From Streptomyces sp. R41 (lineage in GTDB: Bacteria; Actinomycetota; Actinomycetes; Streptomycetales; Streptomycetaceae), in NCBI RefSeq assembly GCF_041053055.1, contig NZ_CP163443.1, positions 3,410,001 to 3,474,000 of the forward strand: 64,000 nucleotides of DNA. Reading direction: 5' to 3'. Of the stretch, positions 1 to 8,002 are shown one piece after another. A program made the translations under genes and the position numbers. The notes below the pieces were generated by a model that saw only the letters and a list, made by a program, of their open reading frames with translations, did not search any database and was not told where the DNA came from. Within the stretch, counting starts at the first letter, position 1, and every line of letters starts with the position of its first letter.

Positions 1-119
1 GCGGCCGAGAAAGATCAAGGCCCAGGTCTCCGGCTTCGCACCGGTTGACCTGGGCCTTAGTCGTGTCCTGAGACTGGTGGGCGCGGACGGTTTCGAACCG
101 CCGACATCCGCCTTGTAAG
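1..119. repeat. att-like direct repeat copy 1 (tRNA-Val 3' half plus terminator)
   Basis: This copy is nearly identical to 4150-4268 and 9558-9673. It includes the tRNA terminator hairpin (arms 17-28 and 47-58) and the tRNA 3' half down to the anticodon loop, where identity stops at about 119. It is not a functional tRNA because the 5' half is absent. The break within the anticodon loop is typical of a tyrosine integrase crossover in a tRNA gene. Confidence 0.85.
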
Positions 120-206
120 TTCGATCCCGCGCCTGCGTGGCTGCGGTCCAACCTGTGCGCGGGTGCCATTGCCGGGCGCTGCCGTATGCCGCCGTCCGGG
201 CTCGTT

Positions 207-230
207 GATGTCAGCGTTGGATGTCAGCGG
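207..230. other. Putative arm-type integrase binding repeats
   Basis: GATGTCAGCG occurs twice, 3 bp apart (207-216 and 220-230). The same doubled motif occurs at 4356-4379. In both places it starts exactly 88 bp after the end of the att core. Fixed spacing to the core suggests arm-type Int or Xis sites; no binding evidence is available from sequence. Confidence 0.5.
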
Positions 231-292
231 AACAGCTGCGGCTGCTGGGTGACGGCCCGGCCAAGCAGCTGACGGCCCCGAGATGGCCCCAG

Positions 293-349
293 CACAGCAT
301 CAAGCCCTCCATCGACGGAGAACCCGTTGGTGGGGGGCTTGATGCTGTG
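293..349 (-). terminator. Hairpin terminator after the secreted protein gene
   Basis: Two 15-nt arms, CACAGCATCAAGCCC (293-307) and its exact complement (335-349), flank a 27-nt loop just past the stop codon of the minus-strand gene at 364. Confidence 0.7.
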
Positions 350-363
350 CGTGATACCTCTGT

Positions 364-1137
364 CTACCGCACGTCTACGTAGTCGCCGGCGGTCTTGACC
401 GTCGCAGTCGTGCTGGTGCCGGAGAAGTAGTAGCGCCAGTAGCCGTCGCTGGCAGCTGTTGCGGTGGTCTTCAGGCTGCCGGTGCTGTTGGTGTACACGG
501 TCTTGACCGTCGTGTAGGTGTCTGTTCCCGCTTTGCGGAACTGCAGCTTGACCGGCTGATTGGTGTAGCCACGGTAGTCGTGGGTCTCCCAGTTGGCGCG
601 GGTCAGTTTGCCGGTGACGGTGATGGTCTTGCCCTTGGCGACCGGCTCCGGCGAGGCGTTGACGCTGAGCTTCGAGTAGCGCTGGATGTTCGTGTACTTG
701 TAGGCATCTAGGGAGATGCCGCCGTTGCCCTTGTCGTAGGCGTCGACGCCGACCTTCCACTGCCCGGCCCAAGAGTTCTTCTGCAGGTCGCGGGGGTTGA
801 GGGTGAAGGGGACGACGCAGGTCTTCGTCGCGGCGTCGACGGCTGTGCACGTAGGACGGCCGAACGGCACCGTCATGTCCGTGTCTTCTTCCTTGGGGCC
901 GCCGTGCCACACGAACACGCGGGCCGTTTCGATGCCGTCCGGATCGGTGGCGGTCACCGAAGCCGAGAAGGTGACCGTGTTGGAGATGCCGACCACGATG
1001 GGCTTGCCACCGTTGACCGTGACGCTGGTGATCGTTGTGTCGCCGCCCCACGACTCGTCGGCCTGAGCCGTTGGAGCGCTTGCGACGGCGAGTGCCAGGG
1101 CGCCGGACAGAGCGGTGCCTATGGCGATTGAGCGCAT
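364..1137 (-). CDS. Secreted protein of unknown function (beta-sandwich-like)
   Basis: The product is 257 residues and begins with a clear Sec signal peptide: a short basic start, a hydrophobic Ala/Val/Leu core, and a probable cut after Ala-Gln-Ala near residue 27. The mature protein seems to have two parts. The N-terminal half (about 30-155) is Thr/Val-rich with one Cys pair. The C-terminal half (about 160-257) starts with a 'TVTGKLTR' segment and resembles the Ig-like or bacterial surface repeats common in Streptomyces exported proteins. The ATG has a GGGGAC ribosome site. The gene is cargo of the tRNA-Val island and is followed by a strong terminator. The specific family was not recognised, so the fold statement is inference. 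Confidence 0.75.
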   Translation of the reverse strand: MRSIAIGTALSGALALAVASAPTAQADESWGGDTTITSVTVNGGKPIVVGISNTVTFSASVTATDPDGIETARVFVWHGGPKEEDTDMTVPFGRPTCTAVDAATKTCVVPFTLNPRDLQKNSWAGQWKVGVDAYDKGNGGISLDAYKYTNIQRYSKLSVNASPEPVAKGKTITVTGKLTRANWETHDYRGYTNQPVKLQFRKAGTDTYTTVKTVYTNSTGSLKTTATAASDGYWRYYFSGTSTTATVKTAGDYVDVR

Positions 1138-1839
1138 GTAGTCCCCAGAAAAATCAGGCCTGCCGGTCGAGCCCCCACCGCAGGCACCACGATTGATGGA
1201 GGGAGAGTACTGCGTTCACGCCAACTTGGCTGATTGTCCACCTGCACGCCAGTCACCACACGCAGCGCGACCAACATCGCGGAGGACCGGACCACCTGCA
1301 CGATGGCCGGGGTCTTGCCGGAGATCTTGATGAGCTGGGTTCTCGCTGCTCAGGAGCAGTGTGCTCGTGCGCTTGGTGGTCGTCATTGGTCGTCCTTGGC
1401 CACTGTCGAGCAGCCTCGGACGGCCCAGAGACGGCCCAGCTTCGCCGCGCTCGACTGACAGCCGGCACCCTCGATGCGCCCCGTCTGAACCTCAGCCGAC
1501 GACAGTCAGCCACGACGGCGGGCGCGCCACCCGACCACGCCCGCGTATTTGCCTCGCTCCGCCCCACGGCCTCAGCCACGCTGTCGGTGCCGTCGACCAG
1601 AGCGAGCCATGACGGCCGGACCGTGACGCCAGCGCCTGGGCCCTCAGCTTGGGAGGCTGTTGCCGTTTCCGGCCGGTTCAGGCGCTGACCTGTGCGAGAG
1701 CCCGCGGTGTGGCCACGTCGGACTTCGTGGCTTCTACCCGTCGACAACTGTCATCGTCTGTCGTCGTGGGCCATCTTCGGATGGCCCCGAGACGGCCCCG
1801 GATAGTGCCGGATCACGGCCCTCGACTTCCCCAGTTGTC
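1138..1839. other. Noncoding stretch between two minus-strand genes
   Basis: No frame here carries a recognisable protein and codon bias is weak. It contains two degenerate copies of a GGCCC-rich motif (about 1412-1440 and 1770-1800, around 'GAGACGGCCC') that recurs at about 264-292 and 5918-5950. It is probably remodelled junction DNA of the island and also holds the promoter of the secreted protein gene. Confidence 0.5.
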
Positions 1840-3180
1840 TCAGCTCTGGGCCGCGGCCCCGCTGGCGGTCAGATAATCGTCGATGTGGCGGGCGGAACGG
1901 CAGCCGCTCTCGATCGCCCCGTCGATGAAGCCACGCCACGTGCTCGCCGAGTCGGAACCCGCGAAGAACAGCCGCCCTTCGGTGGTGCGCAGGTCCGGCA
2001 ACACCTCTGCCAGCTGTCCCGGCCGGTAGATGCACCACGTGCCGAGCGCGAGCGGGTCGTTGGTCCAGTCCCACCCGACGATCCGTTCCACCTCGACGCC
2101 TGGCAGGAACAGCTGCAGCGCTTCCTGCATGCCGTCAGCGTCGTCGAACTCGGTCATCGGCAGCCGCTTCGGATTGGCGGAGAACACGATCAGCCACGAG
2201 CCGTCCGCGCCGTGGTCGTAGGTCACCAGATAGTTGATCGCCTGTGACTCGGGGGCCACCATGCTCACGTTGCCGACGTCGCCTTTCACGCGCACGTAGC
2301 ACTTCATACCGGCACCCGCGTGCCGATCGGTCGATGCGGTCCGCTTGATCTCGGACAAGCGAGGCTCGAACTCCACGCTGTTCAGAACGTTCATCGGCAG
2401 CGCGATCAAGGCGGTCGGCGCGTGGATGGCCTCGCCGCTGTCGAGCTCGACCCGCACCCCGTCGTCGGTCTGGACGACACGCCGCACGGGCGAGTTGAGG
2501 CGGATATCGGCCAGTGTTGCCTGCCCGGCGATGGAGCGGATCAGCTCGCGTGTCCCTTTCACCAGCTTCGTTGCCGACAACGCGGCCATGGCCTGCGCCG
2601 CGCTGTACCCCGCCAAGGCATAGCATCGGAAAACCTCGGTCGCGCCGGACTGATCGAGCGGGCCGAACGCGATCAAGCAACACATCCCCTCCACCCAGTC
2701 GCGCAGCTCCGGCGCGACGTGCAAGGTCTCAAGCTGCTCACGCAGCGATCGATCACCCAAGCCCTGCGGATCCGGACCCAAAGTTTCCGAGAACGGCTCC
2801 GGAAACAGCGTCACGCCCGGCGCGCTGAACTGGTCGAACGCGGCCAGTGCCTTTGCGGCATCGTCGTCGGACAAGTCGACGACGCGGCCGTCGGACACCA
2901 CCGCCTGCCGCAGCCCCTCCAGCACCGGGAAGGTCTCGGTCTCGACCCCGTACCGGTCGACCTCGGACCACACGTGCGGCTGCAGCGGGTGAACCCACGT
3001 ACCGCCGAGCTCCATCGCATGCCCGTCGTGGTCCGCTGTGTAGGTCCGGCCACCCAGCCGATCACGCGCCTCGACCAGCACCGCGCTCCGCCCGCGCATC
3101 GACAATTCGCGCGCGGCCGTCACACCGGCAAACCCGCCGCCGACGATCACGACATCCGGTTCAGAATCTGCCTCACTCAC
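1840..3180 (-). CDS. Flavin-dependent amine oxidase (monoamine oxidase family)
   Basis: The protein has 446 residues, full length for the family. An N-terminal dinucleotide-binding motif, VVIVGGGFAGVTAARE, is followed by a Glu-Ala-Arg-Asp-Arg-Leu-Gly-Gly-Arg segment (about residues 9-50) that binds FAD in amine oxidases. 'ELGGTWVHP' follows near 57-65. The C-terminal FAD-contacting segment (about 404-432) reads 'LFFAGSDSASTWRGFIDGAI'. No covalent-FAD cysteine motif is seen, so FAD should be non-covalently held, as in many bacterial members. The protein likely oxidises a primary or secondary amine to an imine with release of H2O2. The GTG start at 3180 has AAGGAG at good spacing. It appears intact although it sits in a decayed element. 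Confidence 0.85.
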   Translation of the reverse strand: MSEADSEPDVVIVGGGFAGVTAARELSMRGRSAVLVEARDRLGGRTYTADHDGHAMELGGTWVHPLQPHVWSEVDRYGVETETFPVLEGLRQAVVSDGRVVDLSDDDAAKALAAFDQFSAPGVTLFPEPFSETLGPDPQGLGDRSLREQLETLHVAPELRDWVEGMCCLIAFGPLDQSGATEVFRCYALAGYSAAQAMAALSATKLVKGTRELIRSIAGQATLADIRLNSPVRRVVQTDDGVRVELDSGEAIHAPTALIALPMNVLNSVEFEPRLSEIKRTASTDRHAGAGMKCYVRVKGDVGNVSMVAPESQAINYLVTYDHGADGSWLIVFSANPKRLPMTEFDDADGMQEALQLFLPGVEVERIVGWDWTNDPLALGTWCIYRPGQLAEVLPDLRTTEGRLFFAGSDSASTWRGFIDGAIESGCRSARHIDDYLTASGAAAQS

Positions 3181-3271
3181 AGTCGGCTCCTTCGGTCGTC
3201 CGACCTAAACCGCGAGCGACCATCCAGGGATAGCCGTTGACGGCGACGATTCCCGTACCACTGGCCAGTTG

Positions 3272-3604
3272 CTACCGCGGGATCATCTGTACTCGCACAC
3301 CACCGACGGCCGAAGACCAGGCTTGCCCACCCTCCAGCGCCAATCGTCCTTCGTTGAGCATCCCGGCTGCTACGACCCTTGCCGACGCCTCCAAGAGTTC
3401 CCAGGGCGCGACATCATCAAAGGCCCGCCGCGATCGCTCCACACAGCCTTCCAGTGCTCTGACAGCAGCAGCGACGTCGTCCACCTCCTGGCCGGCACTA
3501 CCTACGCCGTCGAGTGACAACACCAGCGACAACCTCATACCTTCACGGTCCCACTGCTGCTCCCTAGCCACCATCTGATAGCAGTCGGACGGGTCCTTCC
3601 GCAC
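3272..3604 (-). CDS. Hypothetical protein, 110 aa
   Basis: A small ORF with a GTG start whose product looks protein-like, with alternating charged and Val/Leu/Ala segments. A duplicated 'ALEG' stretch is visible and there is no signal peptide or membrane helix. No family was recognised. Its start lies 15 bp from the edge of the 150-bp hairpin element at 3620, so the hairpin occupies its promoter or leader region. It may be a fragment of a larger cargo gene. Confidence 0.45.
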   Translation of the reverse strand: MRKDPSDCYQMVAREQQWDREGMRLSLVLSLDGVGSAGQEVDDVAAAVRALEGCVERSRRAFDDVAPWELLEASARVVAAGMLNEGRLALEGGQAWSSAVGGVRVQMIPR

Positions 3605-3619
3605 TCACCACTCACCCCA

Positions 3620-3769
3620 GCTCCCATCCCGTCTGCCGTCGACCCACACACCGTGGAGCGGGCGTGGTTCCTGGCGTCCAGGTGGAGCGCGCCACTGTAC
3701 GAACGACCTGGCCGCCAGGGGCCGCGTCTGCTCGGCTCTGCCTGGGTCGACGGTGGACGGGATGGGAGC
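3620..3769 (+). ncRNA. 150-bp long-hairpin element, copy A
   Basis: Nested inverted repeats: outer arms 3620-3646 and 3743-3769 (27 nt, all pairs possible if G-U is allowed) and inner arms 3670-3683 and 3706-3719 (13 of 14 pairs). The 23-nt segments between them (3647-3669 and 3720-3742) can pair over 14 consecutive positions with five G-U wobbles, leaving a 22-nt loop (3684-3705). A second copy lies at 8864-9013. Substitutions between copies are compensatory, and the wobbles work only for the plus-strand RNA. It may be a structured RNA or a palindromic DNA element; transcription is inferred. Confidence 0.5.
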
Positions 3770-3789
3770 ACCCCACGCACGCCACTACT

Positions 3790-4131
3790 CGGCCGGCACT
3801 CGCGAACGGCGCCCCCTCCGGACTCGTCTTCGTCGGGGCCCGCGGCGGTGTCCTCCGCCGCAACAACTTCCGCCGGATCTGGCTCCGTGCCCTCGACGCG
3901 ACCGGCCTCGGTGACGTGCACTTCCACGATCTCCGGCACACCGGCAACACCCTCGCCGCGACCGGCGGCGCCACCACCCGCGAGCTAATGCACCGCATGG
4001 GCCACTCGTCGGTGCGGGCCGCCCTGCTCTACCAGCACCTCGTCAACGGCCGCGACCACCAGATCGCCGACTACGTCGACGGACAGATCAAGAAGGTGAA
4101 GCGGCCCCCGCGCGGCCCATCTGGCACGTAA
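3790..4131 (+). pseudogene. Tyrosine-type site-specific integrase, C-terminal remnant
   Basis: The readable part begins near 'GLVFVGARGGVLRRNNFRR' and runs through the catalytic core: HDLRHTGNTLAA (His-x-Leu-Arg-His box), then 'MHRMGHSS' and a Tyr in 'LLYQH', which match the His/Arg and Tyr nucleophile region of phage-type integrases. It ends at residue motif 'DGQIKKVKR' near the stop. About the first two thirds of a normal integrase of roughly 400 residues is missing. The 5' end is fused to the hairpin element. The stop lies 19 bp before att copy 2, the usual int-att arrangement. It cannot be an active enzyme on its own. Confidence 0.85.
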
Positions 4132-4149
4132 GTGGCACGGCGGCCCCGA

Positions 4150-4268
4150 GCGGCCGAGAAAGATCAAGGCCCAGGTCTCCGGCTTCGCACCGGTTAACCT
4201 GGGCCTTAGTCGTGTCCTGAGACTGGTGGGCGCGGACGGTTTCGAACCGCCGACATCCGCCTTGTAAG
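4150..4268. repeat. att-like direct repeat copy 2
   Basis: This is the same 119-bp block as copy 1, with one visible change (G to A in the terminator loop side). It marks the junction between units 1 and 2. Identity to the tRNA stops in the anticodon loop at 4268. Confidence 0.85.
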
Positions 4269-4355
4269 TCCGCTCTACCTCGGCCTTGGCTGGGCCCAGC
4301 TGCGCGCACGGGAGTCATCTACAGCCGCCCAAGGCTGCAGCTGTCCGTGGTCGTT

Positions 4356-4379
4356 GATGTCAGCGTTGGATGTCAGCGG
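4356..4379. other. Putative arm-type integrase binding repeats
   Basis: Doubled GATGTCAGCG motif (4356-4365 and 4369-4379), 88 bp past the att core exactly as in unit 1. Flanking sequence between core and motif has diverged, so the motif looks selectively retained. Confidence 0.5.
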
Positions 4380-4492
4380 AAGAGTTCCGGCACAGAGCAG
4401 ATCTCCAAGGGCTCGTCCGGCGAGCAATGGTCAAGATCTGTGGATCAAGCCATGGCCGTAGGCATGTCTTCGGCGCTGTGACTGAGCTCGGT

Positions 4493-5134
4493 TCAGATTT
4501 GGGTGCGCGCCCGCTCGATCCATCCCAGCACTCCCTTGGCACCGCACTGTTCAGCGGTGGCCTGCGCCTCGTCGAGGTATCCGAGGGCCGCCTCGCGATC
4601 GCTGGTCTCGGCGGACAGGTAGCCAAGCGCCACCAGGCCCGCTGCCACCCCGGGCATGAACCCGATCTCGCGGCGCAGCGTTACCGATTCGGTCAGCAGC
4701 TCGCGGGCTTGGTCGAACCGCCCGGCTTCCTTCTCGGCGAAGCCGAGATGGCGCACCGCGTAGGACATGGTCTTCCGGTCGCCGACGGACTGCGCCAGCG
4801 CATACGACCTCTCGAAGTACGGCCTGCCGGTGGCACTGTCGTCGCGTACCACCTGGTGCCAGCAACCAATCCAGAACAGCGCGTCGGCCTCACCGCCCGC
4901 ATCATCCAGGCGGTGGTACAGCTCGGCCGCACGCTCGAACAGGACCAGCTCCTGCGAGTCCTCCCGACGATCGTTGAGGAAACGTACGTGCAGCACCTTT
5001 CCGCGTTCCAGCGCGATCGGGGCCTCGACCGCGTCCAGCTCCTGATCGGCCGTAACCAGTGCGGACGTGTCCCCACCGAACATCGCCAAATCGTACAGCT
5101 CCCGCGCCCGTTCGATCCGGCCTTGCTCCCGCAT
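4493..5134 (-). CDS. TPR-repeat protein, 213 aa
   Basis: The chosen ATG (5134) has an excellent site, GGGAGGGAGAGGGC, directly upstream; the open frame runs further 5' but without support. The protein is all-helical. Repeated helix pairs are visible as 'RARELYDLA', 'ERAAELYHRLDDAGGEADAL', 'YFERSYALAQSVGD', 'DQARELLTESVTLRREIG' and 'ALGYLDEAQATAEQCG', consistent with four to five tetratricopeptide units. Such proteins act as protein-binding scaffolds; here the partner is unknown. It has no DNA-binding or NB-ARC part, so it may be an orphan piece of a larger TPR regulator. It is cargo of unit 2. Confidence 0.7.
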   Translation of the reverse strand: MREQGRIERARELYDLAMFGGDTSALVTADQELDAVEAPIALERGKVLHVRFLNDRREDSQELVLFERAAELYHRLDDAGGEADALFWIGCWHQVVRDDSATGRPYFERSYALAQSVGDRKTMSYAVRHLGFAEKEAGRFDQARELLTESVTLRREIGFMPGVAAGLVALGYLSAETSDREAALGYLDEAQATAEQCGAKGVLGWIERARTQI

Positions 5135-5386
5135 GCCCTCTCCCTCCCGCTGGTGGATGACTCCCGCGGCGAGGCTACCGTCAGACAAATGTGCGACACC
5201 CAGCATTTCGTCGGGGCTCTCCTGGGACCTCACCGAGCAGGGCACGAACCGTCGTTGACCGCCGGATGTGGAACGACAGTGGCACAACCGCCACTCGATG
5301 CGCACTACGGGCAGGGCCGTTGCTGAGGTCCGCTGGACTGGTCAGCCGGCCGACTGGGAGCAGTGACGGTCAGCCCTGGTCGCGGT

Positions 5387-5410
5387 GGTTGCTGTACTTC
5401 GCTGCTGTAC
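5387..5410. repeat. Dispersed motif GGTTGCTGTACTTCGCTGCT..., copy 1
   Basis: A 24-bp motif, itself a near direct repeat of GCTGTACT, that matches 7168-7191 in 23 of 24 positions. Both copies lie 7 to 15 bp beyond the stop codon of a small minus-strand gene. The role is unknown. Confidence 0.6.
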
Positions 5411-5416
5411 GCATGC

Positions 5417-5764
5417 TCACAGATCCACCCGAGACACGGCGGCCTCGGCGTCTCCGCGACGGAGAGTGACATACGCCGGTCGGAACGGGAGCCCCCGCAG
5501 CGTCGGCTCCATCACCTTGAAGAGGGCATCGGCATCCGGCCCATAGGCGTACACCACAGCCTCGCCCCCACCGAACTCGTTCCCGTCCACCTCTCCGACT
5601 CCCGCATCCTCGACCGCAACGGTCATTGCGCGTTTTGCGTCGTAGATTGCGGCGCGTTCGTCGGGCTCGCCGAACTGTTCACCACTCAGCCGGAAGTGAG
5701 CGATGACAGCTTGCTCTGGGGCGTCTGCCTGAGGCGCGTCGAAGAGTTCTTCCATGCGTGACAC
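5417..5764 (-). CDS. Hypothetical small acidic protein, 115 aa
   Basis: A soluble, acidic protein with the segments 'AIYDAKRAMTVAVEDAGVGEVDGNEF' and 'AVVYAYGPDADALFKVMEPTLRGLPFRPAYVTLR'. The second is a beta-alpha-beta-like pattern that recurs in many Streptomyces proteins of this size, whose function is unknown to me. No signal or membrane helix. It lies near an Imm10-like gene and shares the same downstream motif as that gene, so a role as a small immunity-type or antitoxin-type cargo protein is possible. That is only inference from context. Confidence 0.6.
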   Translation of the reverse strand: MSRMEELFDAPQADAPEQAVIAHFRLSGEQFGEPDERAAIYDAKRAMTVAVEDAGVGEVDGNEFGGGEAVVYAYGPDADALFKVMEPTLRGLPFRPAYVTLRRGDAEAAVSRVDL

Positions 5765-6149
5765 GATCTCACCGGGGGTCGGTCGTCAGAAACACCCCAT
5801 CTTGCCTGACGTCCAGCCTTGGGTGGTAACCCGTATGGTCGGGGAGCTGTGACCTGGGGGTTCGTCGATGGCGACTGTAGATCGACTGTCCCTGTCGGTC
5901 GTTGTCGAGTGGCCTCGGGGAGCCTCGGACGGCCCAGGGACGGCCCAGGAATCAGCCGCCTTGCTTCTGCCGCGAGCAGGTGGCGACGGCATCGATCACT
6001 CCAGCGGCACGCGAGCAACAGGGAGCTGCTCGCTGCTTGCGGATCTTGACCTCGCCTGCGTCGGGAAACGGGTACCCGCCGGGCGGGAACCGGTGTAGCG
6101 TCACGCTCTTCGCCCGGCCCACGGTGCGGAGTCCCGGTAGGTAGCCGCC
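5765..6149. other. Divergent intergenic region with GGCCC-rich motif
   Basis: It separates the minus-strand 115-aa gene from the plus-strand 267-aa gene. It has a copy of the motif 'CGGACGGCCCAGGGACGGCC' at about 5927-5946, which also occurs at 1419-1438 with one change. No protein-like frame. Confidence 0.5.
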
Positions 6150-6953
6150 ATGCTCGATCAGCCTGTCCCCGACCCGTACACGACGTGGCGGCTCGCCCTC
6201 GCCGAGGTGGACCGGATCTTCGCCTCCTCTCCGGAGCTCGACCGGCCGGTGGAGGGGTGCACTCGTTGCTTCACGGAAGCGGAACTGCGCATACTCGGCG
6301 GTGATCCGCGGGATGTGCCGGATGACGTCCTCGAAGGCTTCATGGGCAAGGTCGTCGATCACTGGGACGCGGACCAGTACCCGGTCCTGTGGCGCCGCCT
6401 CACACCGCGTGCCTTGCGTCACTGGGGCCCGGAAGGACCTGGTACCGACCCGTCCCATGAGCTGCGCGGTCTCGGCCGGTACGGGGCCGAACTGATCAGC
6501 TGGCGGGTCGCCGAGCGCACCGCGGTCGAGCAGGCGTTCCGGGCACTGCTCACCCTCGCCCTCACCGGCGGCCGGTCCCCGGCGGACATCCGCGACCTCG
6601 TGGAAGGCGTCGCCCACGCCACGGGCGGCCTGGAGCCATGGCTGGACCACATCGCTGGCCTCTCCGGCCCCGCCGCGGATGCCGGCCTCGTCCGACTGGC
6701 ACTGGGCTGGGGGACGGATCTCCTGTGGGAGGAGTTCGATTTCCGGTGGTGGTACGACGGCGACCCGCGAACCGTCGCCGACTGGCTGCTCACGCAGCGA
6801 CCCCGCATCGCGTCCTTCGCGGCACGCCACCCACGCTGCAAGAACGCCGCCGACGCACTCATCGCGATCTCCTACCTTCAAGAAGGTGAATGGAGCCCGT
6901 GGCTCTACCCCTACGGCCAGCGCTCCCTCCTCCACCTGGCCACCAGGAGGTGA
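6150..6953 (+). CDS. Hypothetical cytoplasmic protein, 267 aa
   Basis: The codon bias is typical of the host and the protein is continuous. It starts with 'DPYTTWRLALAEVDRIFASSPELD', contains a 'CTRCF' Cys pair near residue 40, and is otherwise helical with many Trp residues ('EEFDFRWWYDGD'). The Cys-x-x-Cys pair near 'ELRILGGDP' may bind a metal or be structural. No domain was recognised. No signal peptide or transmembrane helices. It is cargo of unit 2, in the opposite direction to its neighbours, so probably separately transcribed. Confidence 0.6.
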   Translation: MLDQPVPDPYTTWRLALAEVDRIFASSPELDRPVEGCTRCFTEAELRILGGDPRDVPDDVLEGFMGKVVDHWDADQYPVLWRRLTPRALRHWGPEGPGTDPSHELRGLGRYGAELISWRVAERTAVEQAFRALLTLALTGGRSPADIRDLVEGVAHATGGLEPWLDHIAGLSGPAADAGLVRLALGWGTDLLWEEFDFRWWYDGDPRTVADWLLTQRPRIASFAARHPRCKNAADALIAISYLQEGEWSPWLYPYGQRSLLHLATRR

Positions 6954-7167
6954 AGCCCGCGTTTTACAAGTTCAAAACCCGAGCCCGCTCCGGCCGCTGC
7001 CGACGACTGGTGCGACGGCCGGACGGAGATACTGGTGTACGGCTCCGTCCGGCGCCGTGGATGTCAGAAGCCTTCTGATCCGTGGCTCTATGCGGAGCGA
7101 CTGTTGGTGGTCATACCGGTCCTGACGCGGCTCTTCGAGGGTGCTACCGGTCGGGCTCGGTTGCTGG

Positions 7168-7191
7168 GGTTGCTGTACTGCGCTGCTGTAC
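7168..7191. repeat. Dispersed motif GGTTGCTGTACTGCGCTGCT..., copy 2
   Basis: Matches 5387-5410 with a single difference. It sits just past the stop codon of the Imm10-like gene in the same relative position as copy 1. Confidence 0.6.
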
Positions 7192-7205
7192 TCGCTACAG
7201 GTTGA

Positions 7206-7607
7206 TCAGCTCGGGTGGGCACCTGGACGCCCGTACGCCAGGATGCGCGGCAGCACCTCGCGCATGCGTGCCACGTCGACCGCCGGCGCCCGCAGCAAGG
7301 CCTCGACGATGGGGTCGGCCAAACCGAGCGCGTCCAGCGACGAAGGGTCCAACGTCACCCGAAGCACATCTCCGTCCAGTTCCACCTCACGCACACAGCC
7401 ATATGCGGTGCCCTGATCCGGCGTGACAAGACAGTGGGTGTCCATCCCCAAGGACACTTCCTGCGCGTCGGGCTCCTCGAAGTCGCACATGAACAATAGG
7501 GAGAACCCATCCTCGTCGTCCGACTCGGCCACACCCGCCATCACGCAGTCGTCCTGATCCGGATCATCGAACCCGCAAGCAATCTGCGCCGTGAATCTGT
7601 ACGCCAT
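7206..7607 (-). CDS. Imm10-like immunity protein, 133 aa
   Basis: The small acidic protein has the pattern 'GFSLLFMCDFEEPDAQEVSLGMDTHCLVT', then 'QGTAYGCVREVEL', then a 'LDPSSLDALGLADP' segment and a C-terminal 'LRRILAYGRP'-type ending. I recognise this as the layout of the Imm10 family of immunity proteins in polymorphic toxin systems. Such proteins bind and neutralise a cognate secreted toxin in the cytoplasm. No toxin gene is visible in the window, so this is an orphan immunity gene, as is common in islands that defend against neighbours. The family call is from memory of motif layout. Confidence 0.55.
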   Translation of the reverse strand: MAYRFTAQIACGFDDPDQDDCVMAGVAESDDEDGFSLLFMCDFEEPDAQEVSLGMDTHCLVTPDQGTAYGCVREVELDGDVLRVTLDPSSLDALGLADPIVEALLRAPAVDVARMREVLPRILAYGRPGAHPS

Positions 7608-8002
7608 GCGGGTGTTTCTAGCACTCGGGGCTGACAGTCTCGATCACTCGGGGGGACCCCAGACAAGACAACGGGAGCGGCGCACCCTTTGCCAGGTGCA
7701 CCGCCCCAGTTGTATGGCGCTATGGCCTCATCCTTATCAGGTCAATCAGGGCGGCTCATTGGCCGCGGTGACGTAGCTCCGTACCTTGTCAAATCGTCCG
7801 CCGCAGTCCGGCGCTAATCGCCAGTGTCCGCGCCTGTTGGTGTCAGGCGGTGATGTCAGCAGCAACGGCAGCTATGTGCGAACTTGACAGCAAGCTTCCC
7901 ATCCTGTGCGACAACCGTCGCTGAGGCCATTGCTCTGCGAAGTGCCCTCCTGCTATCGGGCTTCCCTCGGCTTCCACGCGAAAGTGCATGGCTGAGGTAC
8001 GA
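7608..8002. other. Intergenic region with weak hairpin and a third arm-like motif
   Basis: A hairpin with arms GCGGCGCACC and GGTGCACCGC (one mismatch) lies near 7678-7706. At 7836-7862 is a degenerate doubled 'GGTGTCAG / GATGTCAG' motif resembling the arm-type repeats at 207 and 4356. No credible coding frame. Confidence 0.4.

Larger units (their letters stand above)
1..4268. mobile_element. Decayed tRNA-Val integrative unit 1 (left, may extend out of window)
   Basis: The unit is framed by two copies of the tRNA-Val 3' half (1-119 and 4150-4268) and ends in an integrase remnant at about 3790-4131 that abuts the right copy. Its contents are a secreted protein, a flavin amine oxidase, a 110-residue unknown and a 150-bp hairpin element. 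No replication, excision or conjugation gene is visible. The order integrase 3' end, att core, arm-type repeats is what circularisation of an actinomycete integrative element would give. Inferred to be a cargo-only relic in tandem with unit 2. Confidence 0.7.

Noticed and set aside
1..119. Additional tRNA genes at att copies 1 and 2
   Set aside because: Only the 3' half of tRNA-Val is present at 1-119 and 4150-4268; the 5' acceptor strand and D-arm are missing.
3664..4131. Complete small integrase
   Set aside because: Only the C-terminal catalytic segment is recognisable; the first part of the frame is the hairpin element read in frame.
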